From the NCBI RefSeq assembly GCF_028289855.1, contig NZ_JAQGKZ010000101.1, positions 1-50,521 of the forward strand: 50,521 nt of DNA, given 5' to 3'. The stretch is from Sphingomonas bacterium (GTDB taxonomy: Bacteria; Pseudomonadota; Alphaproteobacteria; Sphingomonadales; Sphingomonadaceae). The notes beneath the pieces are model-generated. The model searched no databases and was not told the DNA's origin. It saw nothing but the letters and a program-made list of their open reading frames with translations. Of this stretch, positions 33,340-44,169 are shown piece by piece. Each line of letters opens with the position of its first letter. The stretch's first letter is position 1. Position numbers and translations under genes: made by a program.

Positions 33340-34052
33340 AGCGATTCTGGCAGGACGTCGGTATCGACGCTGAGCGCGGCATACGGCTCGACGGCAAGCC
33401 GGTGCGCACGCCCGGACGCTTGCCGCTGGTGTTGCCGACCGATGCGCTCGCAGAAGCGGTGGCCGACGAATGGCGCCGCATCGTTGGTGAGATCGACCCG
33501 CGCGCAATGCCGCTGACCGGCCTCGCCAACGCCGCGATCGAGCGCGTCACGGCCGACCCGGCGCTGTTCGCCGCGACCATCGCCGCTTATGCCGAAAGCG
33601 ACTTGCTCTGCTACCGCGCCGAACAGCCCGTGCCGCTGGTCGAGCGTCAGGCGGAATTATGGAATCCCCCCCTCGCCTGGGCGAGCCAGCGCTACGACGT
33701 GCATTTCGCCATCATTGCCGGGATCATCCACCAGCCCCAGCCGGACGCAACTATCGAGCGGCTGGCGGTCGCGGTCGCGGTGCGCGATCCGTTCGAGCTT
33801 GCCGGCCTGTCGCCGATCGTGACGATCACCGGGTCGCTGGTGCTCGGCCTCGCGCTGATGGAGGGTGCGATGGAGGCGGAAACGGTGTGGGCGGCCGCCA
33901 ATCTCGACGAGGACTGGCAGGCCGAGCAATGGGGTATCGATCCGCTGGCGGTTCAGGCGCGCGAAGTCCGGCGGGCCGAGTTCGACGCTGCGGTGCGCTT
34001 CCTACATCTCCGGCAAGCGGCGGATGAAGCCGATCATTCCGCGCTGGCGTGA
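33336..34052 (+). CDS. ATP12 family F1-ATPase assembly chaperone
   Basis: A 238-aa protein that helps assemble the F1 alpha subunit of ATP synthase. It begins MKRFWQDVGIDAERGIRLDG and shows the ATP12 blocks RTPGRLPLVLPT, ADEWRRIVGEIDPRAMPLTGLAN and ESDLLCYRAEQP, plus the C-terminal Trp/Asp-rich DEDWQAEQWG. ATP12 in bacteria is largely limited to alphaproteobacteria. It is last in the operon; its final 51 bp overlap the 3' end of gmk on the other strand. Confidence 0.92.
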   Translation: MKRFWQDVGIDAERGIRLDGKPVRTPGRLPLVLPTDALAEAVADEWRRIVGEIDPRAMPLTGLANAAIERVTADPALFAATIAAYAESDLLCYRAEQPVPLVERQAELWNPPLAWASQRYDVHFAIIAGIIHQPQPDATIERLAVAVAVRDPFELAGLSPIVTITGSLVLGLALMEGAMEAETVWAAANLDEDWQAEQWGIDPLAVQAREVRRAEFDAAVRFLHLRQAADEADHSALA

Positions 34053-34658
34053 GCGCTTGAGCCGCTCTGCCGTCAGGATCGTCTGGACGCACTCGTAGCA
34101 ATCGTCGAGATCGTCGTTGACCAGCACATAGTCGTAGCCGTCCCAGTGGCTGACCTCCGACAAGGCCCGGTCCATGCGGCGGTCGATGATTTCCTGGCTG
34201 TCGGTGGCACGCTTGTCGAGCCGCGCGCGCAATGTCTTGAGCCCCGGCGGAAGAATGAAAACGCGGACGACGTCGCCACCGGCGAGCTGGAACAATTGCT
34301 GCGCGCCCTGCCAATCGATGTCGAACAATATGTCCCGGCCGTTTTCGAGATCCTTGAACACCGTCTCGCGCGGGGTGCCATAGCGTTCCTCGAATACGCG
34401 TGCCCATTCGAGGAACTGGTCGTCCTCGACCATCTGGCGGAACACGTCCTTGGTGACGAAATGATAGTCCTTGCCGTCGACTTCGCCCGCGCGGATCGGG
34501 CGCGTCGTGTACGACACCGACATCTTGAGTTTGTTGCGCTCTTCCTTGAGCAGCCGGTTGGCGATCGTCGATTTGCCCGCGCCCGAAGGCGACGACAGCA
34601 CGAACATCAAGCCGCGGCGCTTGAAGCTCTTGGGTTGCGACGAGCGGTGATCGGCCAT
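34002..34658 (-). CDS. gmk: Guanylate kinase
   Basis: Cytoplasmic enzyme of 218 aa making GDP from GMP and ATP. Walker A is SSPSGAGKSTIANRL near residue 22. The GMP-binding SVSYTTRPIRAGEVDGKDYHFV and FLEWARVFEERYGTP segments and the FDIDWQGAQQL block are all standard. The length is slightly above the E. coli enzyme because of a short basic N-terminal extension (MADHRSSQPKSFKRR). It converges on the ATP12 gene and overlaps it antisense by 51 bp. Confidence 0.97.
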   Translation of the reverse strand: MADHRSSQPKSFKRRGLMFVLSSPSGAGKSTIANRLLKEERNKLKMSVSYTTRPIRAGEVDGKDYHFVTKDVFRQMVEDDQFLEWARVFEERYGTPRETVFKDLENGRDILFDIDWQGAQQLFQLAGGDVVRVFILPPGLKTLRARLDKRATDSQEIIDRRMDRALSEVSHWDGYDYVLVNDDLDDCYECVQTILTAERLKRSRQRGMIGFIRRLPEM

Positions 34659-34709
34659 GCGCGCCTTTGGCGTGGGGGACCGCCCCGCGTCAAGGCGAGT
34701 CGAACGCCG

Positions 34710-34931
34710 CTATTCGGCCGAGGCTTTGGTCGCGAACATGCGATCCTTGAGCTTGCCGACCCCGCGCAGCACCAGCCAGCCGGTCGCGAAGGTGATGGCG
34801 AGCGGCACCACGGCGCGGACGACGGTCGCCGCCCCCGCGCCCGCGATCGCGCCGTCCACGGTCGAATCGTCGCCGTCGCGGCCGTCGATCGCGCTGCCGA
34901 TCGCCGCGCCCAACATCGTGCTGAATTTCAT
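34710..34931 (-). CDS. Small membrane protein (73 aa)
   Basis: It begins MKFSTMLGAAIGSAIDGRDG, has a glycine/alanine-rich middle (DGAIAGAGAATVVRA) and one membrane helix (LAITFATGWLVLRG), and ends in a charged tail. The ATG at 34931 has AAGGA five bases upstream. It stands alone between fumC and gmk. No family recognised. Confidence 0.65.
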   Translation of the reverse strand: MKFSTMLGAAIGSAIDGRDGDDSTVDGAIAGAGAATVVRAVVPLAITFATGWLVLRGVGKLKDRMFATKASAE

Positions 34932-34988
34932 GTCGTTCCTTCGTTTCGCCGCGCTCAACAAGGCGCACGCGCGAAGGTTCCGCAAACG

Positions 34989-36380
<1,392 letters not shown>

Positions 36381-36390
36381 CAGCCTACTC

Positions 36391-36481
36391 CGTCATGCTG
36401 AACTCGTTTCAGCATCCACTGCGCCGCCGCGACGGACATTGCGAGTGGAAGAGTGGATCCTGAAACAAGTTCAGGATGACG
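36391..36481. repeat. Inverted REP-like pair with compensatory changes
   Basis: The 30-bp arms at 36391-36420 and 36452-36481 match as inverted copies at 27 of 30 positions. Each arm is a hairpin: ATGCTGAA/TTCAGCAT in the first, ATCCTGAA/TTCAGGAT in the second. Two of the three differences are a G-C to C-G swap that keeps pairing, so the hairpin is conserved. It lies between sspB and fumC. Confidence 0.8.
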
Positions 36482-36488
36482 GCACGAG

Positions 36489-36965
36489 CTATTTCTTTCT
36501 CTTGAAGTCCACGCTCACCACGTTCGATCCGTCATCGACGCGCTCGACTCCGTCATTCTCGGCCTCTTCATGCGGCTCCGGTCCATCCGGGCCTTCCTGC
36601 GCCTGAAAGCGGAGCTCGAAATTGACCGCGGGATCGTGGAAGCCGGTGATCGCCGAATAGGGAATGTCGAGCTTCGACGGCACCTGATTGAAGCTCAGCC
36701 CCACCGAGAAACGCTCGTCGTCCACCGTCAAGTCCCAATAGCGGTTCTGGAGGACGATCGTCATCTCGTCGGGAAACCGCTCAATCAGCCGTTGCGGGAT
36801 ATCCACGCCGGGCGCCTGGGTCTTGAACGTGATGTAGAAATGATGCTCGCCGGGCAACCCGCCGCCGGCCGCGACCGAGCCGAGCACGCGGCCGACCACG
36901 GCACGCAACGCCTCCTGGACGATCTCGTCATAGGGAATCAGGCTATCGGGCAGGCTATCGCTCAT
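36489..36965 (-). CDS. sspB: ClpXP specificity-enhancing adaptor SspB (alphaproteobacterial type)
   Basis: A 158-aa adaptor that delivers ssrA-tagged proteins to ClpXP. It begins [21 protein letters not shown] and has the substrate-binding [15 protein letters not shown] and the [28 protein letters not shown] segments typical of alphaproteobacterial SspB. An acidic linker and the C-terminal [11 protein letters not shown]lpX-binding peptide follow. It lies upstream of fumC in the same direction, with a REP doublet between them. Confidence 0.92.
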   Translation of the reverse strand: MSDSLPDSLIPYDEIVQEALRAVVGRVLGSVAAGGGLPGEHHFYITFKTQAPGVDIPQRLIERFPDEMTIVLQNRYWDLTVDDERFSVGLSFNQVPSKLDIPYSAITGFHDPAVNFELRFQAQEGPDGPEPHEEAENDGVERVDDGSNVVSVDFKRKK

Positions 36966-37036
36966 GCGCCTTGGGTAGCCGATGCTTGGGCGGGGTCAAG
37001 ATTGCATGCGTGCCGCATGCCGCTATTGGGGGCAGC

Positions 37037-37624
37037 ATGCGTACCGCGACGATCAGCCGCAAGACGAGCGAGACCAGCATCGACGTCACCGTCAATCTCG
37101 ACGGCACCGGCGCGTATGAGGTGTCGACCGGGATCGGCTTTTTCGATCACATGCTTGAGCAACTCAGCCGCCATTCGCTGATCGACCTGAGCGTCAAGAC
37201 GGTCGGCGACCTGCATATCGACCAGCACCACACCGTCGAGGATACCGGCCTCGCGATCGGCGCGGCGGTGCTTGAGGCGCTGGGCGAAAAGCGCGGCATC
37301 CGGCGCTACGCCGATGCGCTGAGCCCGATGGACGAAACGTTGACTCGGGTGGCGCTCGACATCTCCGGGCGGCCGTTCCTCGTGTGGAAGACCGAATTCT
37401 CCCAAAAGCGGCTCGGTGAGATGGATACCGAGATGTTCGAGCATTTCTTCCACTCGTTCGCGCAGACCGCGGGGATCACGCTGCACATCGAGACTTTGTA
37501 CGGCTCGAACAACCACCACATTGCCGAAGCGGCGTTCAAGGGGCTGGCGCGCGCGCTACGCGAGGCGGTCGAGGTCGATCCGCGCAAGGCCGATGCGATT
37601 CCGTCGACCAAAGGCACGCTTTGA
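37037..37624 (+). CDS. hisB: Imidazoleglycerol-phosphate dehydratase
   Basis: Histidine-pathway enzyme of 195 aa (single-function HisB) converting IGP to imidazole acetol phosphate. The Mn-binding motifs [36 protein letters not shown] and [13 protein letters not shown] are intact. The ATG at 37037 has GGGGG just upstream. It starts the hisBHAF cluster and overlaps hisH by 4 bp. Confidence 0.97.
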   Translation: MRTATISRKTSETSIDVTVNLDGTGAYEVSTGIGFFDHMLEQLSRHSLIDLSVKTVGDLHIDQHHTVEDTGLAIGAAVLEALGEKRGIRRYADALSPMDETLTRVALDISGRPFLVWKTEFSQKRLGEMDTEMFEHFFHSFAQTAGITLHIETLYGSNNHHIAEAAFKGLARALREAVEVDPRKADAIPSTKGTL

Positions 37625-38226
37625 CCGTCGCGCTGATCGATTACGGCGCGGGCAATCTTCATTCGGTAGCCAACGCGCTGAAGGCGGCTGGCGCTAGCGA
37701 CGTCGCGGTGACCGCCGATCCCAAGATAGTGGCGAAGGCCGACCGTATCGTCCTGCCCGGCGTTGGGGCATTCGGCGCGTGCGCGACGGCGCTGCGCGGT
37801 GTGGACGGGATGGTCGAAGCGCTCGACCAGCGCGTGCGGCGCGAGGGCGCACCCTTCCTCGGCATCTGTGTCGGGATGCAGTTGATGGCCGATATCGGCG
37901 AGGAGATGGGCGAACATCCCGGGCTCGGCTGGATCAAGGGCCGCGTGCGCCACCTGACGCCGAGCGATCCGACCGCCAAGGTGCCGCACATGGGCTGGAA
38001 CGACGTCCGCCCCTCCTCCCCGCACTCGCTGATCGAGCCGGGCGAGGCCTATTTTCTCCACTCCTACGCATTCGAAGGCGACGACGTTGTCGCGACCACC
38101 GATCATGCCGGCCCTATCGTCGCGGCGATCGCCCGCGATAATCTGGCGGGGGTGCAGTTCCACCCGGAAAAGAGCCAGCGTTACGGGCTCGACCTGCTCG
38201 CGCGCTTCCTCGAGTGGCGACCATGA
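37621..38226 (+). CDS. hisH: Imidazole glycerol phosphate synthase, glutaminase subunit
   Basis: Class I glutamine amidotransferase of 201 aa that supplies ammonia to HisF. The nucleophile Cys is in [11 protein letters not shown], the oxyanion region in VLPGVGAFG, and the His-Glu pair in GVQFHPEKS. The start is a TTG overlapping the hisB stop (TTGA); no ATG fits the conserved N-terminus [10 protein letters not shown]. It overlaps hisA by 4 bp. Confidence 0.96.
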   Translation: MTVALIDYGAGNLHSVANALKAAGASDVAVTADPKIVAKADRIVLPGVGAFGACATALRGVDGMVEALDQRVRREGAPFLGICVGMQLMADIGEEMGEHPGLGWIKGRVRHLTPSDPTAKVPHMGWNDVRPSSPHSLIEPGEAYFLHSYAFEGDDVVATTDHAGPIVAAIARDNLAGVQFHPEKSQRYGLDLLARFLEWRP

Positions 38227-38957
38227 CGCTCATCGTCTTCCCCGCGATCGACCTGAAGGGTGGCAATGTCGTCCGCCTGTCCGAAGGCGATATGGATTCA
38301 GCGACGATCTACGGCAACGATCCGGTCGCGCAGGCCTTGGCGTTCGCCGAAGCGGGCGCACAATACCTTCACATGGTCGACCTCGACGGCGCGTTCGCCG
38401 GGCAATCGGTCAATGGTGACGTCGTCCGCGCGGTGGTCTCGGCATTCCCCGGCCACGTTCAACTCGGCGGCGGCGTGCGCGATCGCGCGGCGATCGAGGG
38501 CTGGTTCGATGCGGGTGTCGCACGGCTGGTGATTGGCACAGCAGCGCTCGAAAACCCCGATCTGGTCCGCGACGCCGCGCGCGACTTCCCCGGCGGGATC
38601 GTCGTCGCGGTCGATGCCAAGGACGGTCTGGTCGCGACGCGCGGCTGGGCCGACGTATCGGACGTCGAAGTCGGGGACATGGCGCGGCGGTTCGAGGATG
38701 CCGGGGTCGCCGCGCTTTTGTTTACCGATGTGGGGCGCGACGGGCTGCTCAAGGGCTGCAACGTTCAGGCGACGGTCCACCTCGCACGCTCGGTCAACAT
38801 CCCGGTGATCGCCAGCGGCGGGGTGAGCGGGATCGCCGACATCCACGTGCTGGCGTTGCATGCCAAGGACGGGATAGAGGGCGTCATTACCGGACGCGCG
38901 CTCTATGACGGACGCCTCGACCTGGCGACGGCGTTGACGGTCGCGGCGGGCATCTAG
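38223..38957 (+). CDS. hisA: Phosphoribosylformimino-AICAR ribotide isomerase
   Basis: TIM-barrel isomerase of 244 aa. It starts [18 protein letters not shown], with the catalytic Asp in AIDLK and the second in FTDVGRDG; the phosphate loops LGGGVRD and IASGGVSG are present. The ATG at 38223 overlaps the hisH stop. It lies just before hisF, a structural homologue. Confidence 0.97.
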   Translation: MTLIVFPAIDLKGGNVVRLSEGDMDSATIYGNDPVAQALAFAEAGAQYLHMVDLDGAFAGQSVNGDVVRAVVSAFPGHVQLGGGVRDRAAIEGWFDAGVARLVIGTAALENPDLVRDAARDFPGGIVVAVDAKDGLVATRGWADVSDVEVGDMARRFEDAGVAALLFTDVGRDGLLKGCNVQATVHLARSVNIPVIASGGVSGIADIHVLALHAKDGIEGVITGRALYDGRLDLATALTVAAGI

Positions 38958-38961
38958 CGGC

Positions 38962-39729
38962 ATGACCGTACGCGCCCGCATCATTCCCTGCCTCGACGTC
39001 GCCAACGGACGCGTCGTGAAGGGCGTCAATTTCGTCGATCTGCGCGACGCCGGCGATCCGGTCGAGCAGGCGCAGGCGTATGACGCGGCGGGGGCGGACG
39101 AACTGTGTTTCCTCGACATCACCGCCAGCCACGAGGCGCGCGGGACGATCCTGGACGTCGTGCGGCGGACCGCCGAGGTGTGTTTCATGCCGCTGACCGT
39201 CGGCGGCGGGGTGCGGTCGGTCGAGGATGCACGCGCGTTGCTGCTCGCCGGCGCGGACAAGGTTGCGGTCAATTCGGCGGCGGTAGCGCGGCCCGAACTG
39301 GTCGGCGAGATGGCCGAACGCTTCGGCAGCCAGTGCGTCGTCGCCTCGGTAGACGCGCGGCGTCGCGGCGCCGGCTGGGAAGTGTTCACGCATGGCGGGC
39401 GCGAAGCCACCGGGATCGACGCGGTGGCGCATGCGCTCAGGCTCGCCGAACTCGGCGCGGGCGAGTTGCTGATCACCAGCATGGCCCGCGACGGTACGCG
39501 CGACGGCTACGATCTCGAGCTGATCCGGACCATCGCCGATCGCGTCAGCATCCCGGTGGTCGCGTCGGGCGGGGTCGGCGGGCTCGACGATCTCGTCGCC
39601 GGTATCCGCGAAGGCCATGCCAGCGCGGTGCTCGCCGCCAGTATTTTCCATTTCGGCGAAGCGAGCATGGCCGATGCGCATCGCGCGTTGGCCGATGCGG
39701 GCATCCCGGTGCGGCACCCTATTTCCTGA
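38962..39729 (+). CDS. hisF: Imidazole glycerol phosphate synthase, cyclase subunit
   Basis: TIM-barrel cyclase of 255 aa, partner of HisH. It starts [21 protein letters not shown], has the catalytic Asp in PCLDV and in [13 protein letters not shown], and the phosphate loops [11 protein letters not shown] and [11 protein letters not shown]. There is a 4-bp gap after hisA. All catalytic residues are present. Confidence 0.97.
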   Translation: MTVRARIIPCLDVANGRVVKGVNFVDLRDAGDPVEQAQAYDAAGADELCFLDITASHEARGTILDVVRRTAEVCFMPLTVGGGVRSVEDARALLLAGADKVAVNSAAVARPELVGEMAERFGSQCVVASVDARRRGAGWEVFTHGGREATGIDAVAHALRLAELGAGELLITSMARDGTRDGYDLELIRTIADRVSIPVVASGGVGGLDDLVAGIREGHASAVLAASIFHFGEASMADAHRALADAGIPVRHPIS

Positions 39730-39759
39730 CTGTTAAGAGCGGCGGGTTATAGAGTGGCC

Positions 39760-39960
39760 ATGCGCTTCGCCCTGCTCCTGCTGCTGATCGCGACCCCGGC
39801 CTTTGCCAGCGTGCCGCCGCATAGCGGCGTCATCCACACGCGCAGCACGCCCGAATTGTCCGATATCGCCTTGTTCGTGATGGCGGTTGCCGGCGTCTGG
39901 CTCGTGCGCCGCGCGTTACGCAAGCGCTTCAAACAGCCCGGGACCAACGCCGAGGATTGA
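39760..39960 (+). CDS. Small signal-peptide protein with PEP-CTERM-like C-terminus
   Basis: A 66-aa protein inserted between hisF and hisE. A signal peptide (MRFALLLLLIATPAFA) is followed by a short mature part and a C-terminal PE-containing segment (TPELSDIALFVMAVAGVWLV) ending in a basic RRALRKRF tail. This resembles a PEP-CTERM sorting signal (PEP motif, hydrophobic helix, Arg cluster), with PEL replacing PEP. If real, it would be cut by an exosortase of the XrtA type, consistent with PrsK/PrsR in the window. A GTG six bases upstream is an alternative start. Confidence 0.6.
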   Translation: MRFALLLLLIATPAFASVPPHSGVIHTRSTPELSDIALFVMAVAGVWLVRRALRKRFKQPGTNAED

Positions 39961-39992
39961 CGCGAGCGCTCGCCAGGGGCAGCGCTTGACCC

Positions 39993-40313
39993 ATGGCCAA
40001 CGACCCGCTCGACGCGCTCGACGCGCTGATCCATTCCCGCAAAGGGCAATCTGCGGCGAGTTCCTATACCGCCAAGCTGTTCGCGGATGGCCGCGCCAAG
40101 ATCGCCCAAAAGGTCGGCGAGGAAGCCGTCGAAACCGTCATCGCGGCGATGCGCAAGGACAAGAAGGCGCTGACGGGCGAGGCGGCCGACCTGGTCTATC
40201 ACTTGCTCGTCCTGCTCGCCGACGCCGACCTCAGCCTCGATGCGGTCCGCGCCGAACTGTCGCGGCGCACCAGTCAGTCGGGGCTCGCCGAAAAAGCCAA
40301 TCGGAGAGATTGA
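39993..40313 (+). CDS. hisE: Phosphoribosyl-ATP diphosphatase
   Basis: A 106-aa all-helical MazG-like enzyme, second step of histidine synthesis. The motif KIAQKVGEEAVETVIAA with Glu ligands and EAADLVYHLLVLLAD are the family signatures. It is separate from hisI, which is not in the window. The TGATG overlap joins it to the HIT gene. Confidence 0.95.
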   Translation: MANDPLDALDALIHSRKGQSAASSYTAKLFADGRAKIAQKVGEEAVETVIAAMRKDKKALTGEAADLVYHLLVLLADADLSLDAVRAELSRRTSQSGLAEKANRRD

Positions 40314-40690
40314 TGCCGATCGACGCGACCCGGCCCTATGACGACCAGAACATCTTCGCGAAGATTCTGCGCGGTGAAATCCCCTCGAAGCGCGTGTACG
40401 AGGACGAGTGGGCAGTCGCGTTCCACGACATCGCGCCCGCCGCGCCGATCCATATCCTGGTGATCCCGACCGGCCCATACGTATCGTGGGACGATTTCAG
40501 CTCGCGGGGCTCATCGGAGGAAATCACCGGCTTTGTCCGCGCCGTCGGCGTCGTCGCACGCGATCTCGGTCTGGTCGCGCCGGGATACCGCCTGCTCGCC
40601 AATGTCGGAATCGAGAGCGGGCAGGAAGTGCCGCACCTCCACGTCCACCTGTTCGGCGGCAAACCGCTTGGCCCGATGCTCGCGCGTTAA
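40313..40690 (+). CDS. HIT family hydrolase (histidine triad)
   Basis: A 125-aa nucleotide phosphoramidase/hydrolase of the HinT type. The C-terminal active site is EVPHLHVHLFGG (H-x-H-x-H). It begins with NIFAKILRGEIPSKRVYEDE, the usual HIT N-terminus. The ATG overlaps the hisE stop. HIT genes next to hisE are a common alphaproteobacterial arrangement. Confidence 0.93.
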   Translation: MPIDATRPYDDQNIFAKILRGEIPSKRVYEDEWAVAFHDIAPAAPIHILVIPTGPYVSWDDFSSRGSSEEITGFVRAVGVVARDLGLVAPGYRLLANVGIESGQEVPHLHVHLFGGKPLGPMLAR

Positions 40691-40756
40691 GGGGATTGCA
40701 CCTCCGTCGATTGTGGTTAGGCTCCGCTCCAATCAAAATTCGAGGGGTCCTGTTTG

Positions 40757-42364
40757 ATGATTTTCGACCGCATTAAATCGCTCGACGCGATCTTGGCGAC
40801 CGCCGAGAAGAAGGGGCTGCACCGATCGCTCGGCGCGTTCCAGCTGACCATGCTGGGCATCGGCGCGGTGATCGGTACGGGTATCTTCGTGCTCACGTCC
40901 GAGGCCGCCCAAAAAGCCGGGCCGGGCATGTTGCTCAGCTTCGTCGTAGCGGGCTTCGTCTGCGCGGTCGCCGCGCTCTGCTATTCCGAACTCGCCTCGA
41001 TGGTCCCGGTGTCGGGCTCGGCCTATACCTACACCTATGCGGTGACGGGCGAATTGCTCGCCTGGATGGTCGGATGGGCGCTGATCCTCGAATATGCGGT
41101 CGGCGCGAGCGCGGTCGCGGTGGGCTGGTCGAACCATCTGGTCGGGCTGTTGGACGGCATCGGATTTCACATACCCGCCGCGTTCAGAAACGCCGACGCG
41201 TTGATGGCGCACATGTATCTCGCGTTCGGCGCTACGCCGAGCGCCGACCTTCAGACCGCGATGAACACGGGCGGATATATTAACGTTCCCGCTATTGTCG
41301 TGGTGGGGTTCGTCACCTGGTTGCTGGTGATCGGCACGACCGAAAGCGCGCGGGTGAACGCCGTGCTGGTGGCGGTTAAAATCCTTGCCCTGACGGTGTT
41401 CGTCGCACTCACGATCCCCGTCCTCAACGGCGCGCATTTCGGCGGGCCGAACGAGCCGTTCCTGCCCACCGGCACGACTGGCGTGCTGGGCGCCGCCGCC
41501 TCGATCTTCTTCGCCTATGTCGGCTTCGATGCGGTTTCTACCGCAGCGGAAGAGACCAAGAACCCGCAGCGCAACGTGCCGATCGGTCTGATCGGGTCGC
41601 TCGCCATCTGCACGATTTTCTACCTTCTCGTTGCTTCGGGCGCGATTGGCGCGATCGGCGCACAACCGGTGATGGGGCTTAACGGCCTCCCGTTAAATCC
41701 GGGTTCGCCCGAGCTCGCCGGACGTTGCGCCAGCATCATCGCGAGCGGTGCCATGGAGCCCATCGTCTGCTCGAAGGAAGCCTTGGTCCACGTCCTGACG
41801 GTGATCAACTGGCCGGTCATCGGCCGCCTGGTCGGGCTTGCCGCAGTGATCGCACTGCCGTCGGTCGTGCTGATGATGATGTTCGGCCAGACCCGCGTGT
41901 TCTTCACGATGGCACGCGACGGTTTGCTTCCCGAGAAGCTCGCCTCGATCCATCCGAAGTTCCGCACCCCGCACGTCGTCACGATCGTGACCGGCATCGC
42001 GGCGGCGTTCGCGGCGGCGATGCTGCCGGTCGGCAAACTGGCCGACTATTCCAACGCCGGCACGCTGTTCGCGTTCTTCATGGTGGCGGTGTCGGTGATG
42101 GTTTTGCGCAAGACCGATCCGGGCCGGACCCGGCCGTTCCGCACGCCGGGCGTGTGGATCGTGGCACCGCTTGCGATCGTCGGCTGCGTCGGCCTGTATG
42201 TTTCGCTGCCATTGACCGCGATCCTGGTCCTGCCGGGCTGGGGCGCGATCGGGCTGCTGATCTATTTCCTCTACAGCCGCAGCCGCAGTCATGTCGGCCG
42301 AGGCATTGTCGATGTAGTCGACGATCCGTCGATGTTGCCGGAGACTGCGAAGCCGCTCGACTGA
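40757..42364 (+). CDS. APC superfamily amino-acid permease (CAT-like)
   Basis: Inner-membrane transporter of 535 aa with about 12-14 membrane segments. The consensus GIGAVIGTGIFVLTS (helix 1) and FFAYVGFDAVSTAAEETKNPQRNVP segments are typical of the cationic amino-acid transporter/YhdG group. It probably imports amino acids with protons or by exchange. The ATG at 40757 has GAGGGG upstream; a TTG three bases earlier is less likely. A strong terminator follows. Confidence 0.92.
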   Translation: MIFDRIKSLDAILATAEKKGLHRSLGAFQLTMLGIGAVIGTGIFVLTSEAAQKAGPGMLLSFVVAGFVCAVAALCYSELASMVPVSGSAYTYTYAVTGELLAWMVGWALILEYAVGASAVAVGWSNHLVGLLDGIGFHIPAAFRNADALMAHMYLAFGATPSADLQTAMNTGGYINVPAIVVVGFVTWLLVIGTTESARVNAVLVAVKILALTVFVALTIPVLNGAHFGGPNEPFLPTGTTGVLGAAASIFFAYVGFDAVSTAAEETKNPQRNVPIGLIGSLAICTIFYLLVASGAIGAIGAQPVMGLNGLPLNPGSPELAGRCASIIASGAMEPIVCSKEALVHVLTVINWPVIGRLVGLAAVIALPSVVLMMMFGQTRVFFTMARDGLLPEKLASIHPKFRTPHVVTIVTGIAAAFAAAMLPVGKLADYSNAGTLFAFFMVAVSVMVLRKTDPGRTRPFRTPGVWIVAPLAIVGCVGLYVSLPLTAILVLPGWGAIGLLIYFLYSRSRSHVGRGIVDVVDDPSMLPETAKPLD

Positions 42365-42384
42365 GCGGGTAGCGCAAAAACAAG

Positions 42385-42418
42385 AAGGGCCGGGGAGCGA
42401 TCCCCGGCCCTTTCTTTT
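42385..42418 (+). terminator. Rho-independent terminator after the permease
   Basis: An AAGGGCCGGGGA/TCCCCGGCCCTT stem around GCGA is followed by TTTCTTTT. It also faces the end of the convergent PfkB kinase gene, 11 bp away, and may serve both directions. Confidence 0.9.
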
Positions 42419-42429
42419 GGTAAGATTGT

Positions 42430-43428
42430 TTAGCCGAGCGTTGCGGCAACCAGCGCCGTCAGGTCGGCGACCGGCCGCGGGCCGATGTGCGAGATGCATT
42501 CGGCGGCGCAGATCGCGCCCATGCGAAGGCTCGTTTCGAGATCGCGGCCCTGCGCCTGTCCGGCCAGGAACCCGGCGGCGAACAGGTCACCCGCGCCGGT
42601 CGTGTCGATCACGTCGTCGACCGGCTCGGCGGGGATGCGGGCATGTTCGCCGCCTTTGTGCGCCTCCGCCCCCGCGGCGCCGTGCGTGCAGACCAACAGC
42701 GGCACGCGCACCGACAGCGCCGCGACCGCCGCGGCGATATCCTCGTCCTGCATCATCGCGCGGACTTCGTTGTCGTTGGCGAACAGCAGGTCGATCTGGC
42801 CTGCATCGATCAATGCGAAGAATTCATCGCGATGGCCCTCGACAACGAACACATCGGACAAGGTCAGCGCGACCTTGCGCCCCGCCCCGCGCGCCATCGC
42901 GATCGCGCGCTTCATCGCGTCGCGCGACTGCTCGGCGTTCCACAGATAGCCTTCGAGGTAGAGCATCGCCCCCGCCTCGATCGTCGCGGCATCGACGGCG
43001 GCTTCGGGCAGGAACTGCGCCGCGCCGAGAAAGGTGTTCATCGTTCGCTGACCGTCGGGCGTGATCAGCACGAGGCAGCGCCCGGTGGGGTCGCCGCCGG
43101 TCGCCGCCGGAGTCGCGAAATGCACGCCAAGCGCCTGAACGTCGTGCGCGAACACCTTGCCTAGCTGATCGTCGGCAACTTGGCCGATGAACCCCGTTGC
43201 GTGGCCCAGAGCGGCGAGCCCGGCGATCGTGTTCGCCGCCGACCCGCCCGACACTTCGCGCCCCGGCCCCATGCGCGAATAGAGCGCGTCCGCGGCCGCC
43301 GAATCGAAAATCAGTTGCATCGAGCCCTTGGTCATCCCCTCGGCGACGATGAATTCGTCGGTCGCCTGGGAAAGGATGTCGACGATCGCATTGCCGATCG
43401 CGACGACGTCGTAGGTCGGGCTGGTCAA
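42430..43428 (-). CDS. PfkB family sugar/adenosine kinase
   Basis: Cytoplasmic kinase of 332 aa. It begins TSPTYDVVAIGNAIVDIL and has the PfkB signatures VSGGSAANTIAGLAALG near residue 60 and DTTGAGDLFAAGFLAG near 275 (catalytic Asp). The overall pattern is that of adenosine/inosine-guanosine kinases. The start is a TTG at 43428 with GGAG about eight bases upstream; a GTG at 43482 would add a non-family extension. It converges on the permease. Confidence 0.9.
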   Translation of the reverse strand: MTSPTYDVVAIGNAIVDILSQATDEFIVAEGMTKGSMQLIFDSAAADALYSRMGPGREVSGGSAANTIAGLAALGHATGFIGQVADDQLGKVFAHDVQALGVHFATPAATGGDPTGRCLVLITPDGQRTMNTFLGAAQFLPEAAVDAATIEAGAMLYLEGYLWNAEQSRDAMKRAIAMARGAGRKVALTLSDVFVVEGHRDEFFALIDAGQIDLLFANDNEVRAMMQDEDIAAAVAALSVRVPLLVCTHGAAGAEAHKGGEHARIPAEPVDDVIDTTGAGDLFAAGFLAGQAQGRDLETSLRMGAICAAECISHIGPRPVADLTALVAATLG

Positions 43429-43488
43429 GGTGGGTCTCCGGGAAAAAGGTTGGCCGCGCCCTAACCGCGCGGCTACACGCACGCAACG

Positions 43489-44169
43489 ATGTTCCGCGCA
43501 TTCTTCCTGTCGCTGGGCGACCTCACCGACCCCGCGATCCTGCGCGTGTTCGCCAAGTCGATCGCGCTGACGCTGGCAATATTCCTGTTGCTCGGCGCGG
43601 GCCTGTGGTTCTCCACGCGCTGGTTGGTGATCGATCGGCTTGGCTGGGACGAGGCCGCCGGCAATCTCGCCGCGATCAGCGGATTTCTCGCGATGCTGCT
43701 GTTTGGCTGGGTGCTGTTTCGCGCCATTGCCGTCGCGGCGATCTGGCTATTCGGCGACGAGATCGTGGTGGCGGTCGAGCGGCGGCATTATCCCGACGCG
43801 CTGGCGAGCGCGCATCATGTGCCGGTGACGCGGTCGATGGCGCTCGGGTTGCGGTCGGCGGGCCGGGCGTTGCTGGTCAATGTGCTGCTGATGCCCCTCT
43901 ACGTCGTCTTGCTGGTGACGGGGTTTGGCACGCCGCTGTTATTCTACGCCGCCAACGGCTGGCTGCTCGGTGCCGATCTTGGCGAGATGGTCGCGGCGCG
44001 GCATATGACGAGCGGCGAGATGAAGGCCTGGGCGCGCGACACGCGATGGACGCGCTGGGATCTGGGCGTGGTGGTCGCCGCGTTGATGAGTGTGCCGGTC
44101 GTCAATTTGATCGCACCGGTGCTCGGCGCGGCGATGGCGACGCATCAGTTTCATGGGAGACGGCGATGA
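43489..44169 (+). CDS. EI24/CysZ-like membrane protein
   Basis: Inner-membrane protein of 226 aa with four to five helices. Typical EI24-domain features are the LSLGDLTDPAILRVFAKSIALT start, the middle amphipathic region, and NGWLLGADLGEMVAARHM near residue 160. CysZ proteins take up sulfate; distant members are of unknown role. It overlaps the next lipoprotein gene by 4 bp. Confidence 0.85.
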   Translation: MFRAFFLSLGDLTDPAILRVFAKSIALTLAIFLLLGAGLWFSTRWLVIDRLGWDEAAGNLAAISGFLAMLLFGWVLFRAIAVAAIWLFGDEIVVAVERRHYPDALASAHHVPVTRSMALGLRSAGRALLVNVLLMPLYVVLLVTGFGTPLLFYAANGWLLGADLGEMVAARHMTSGEMKAWARDTRWTRWDLGVVVAALMSVPVVNLIAPVLGAAMATHQFHGRRR

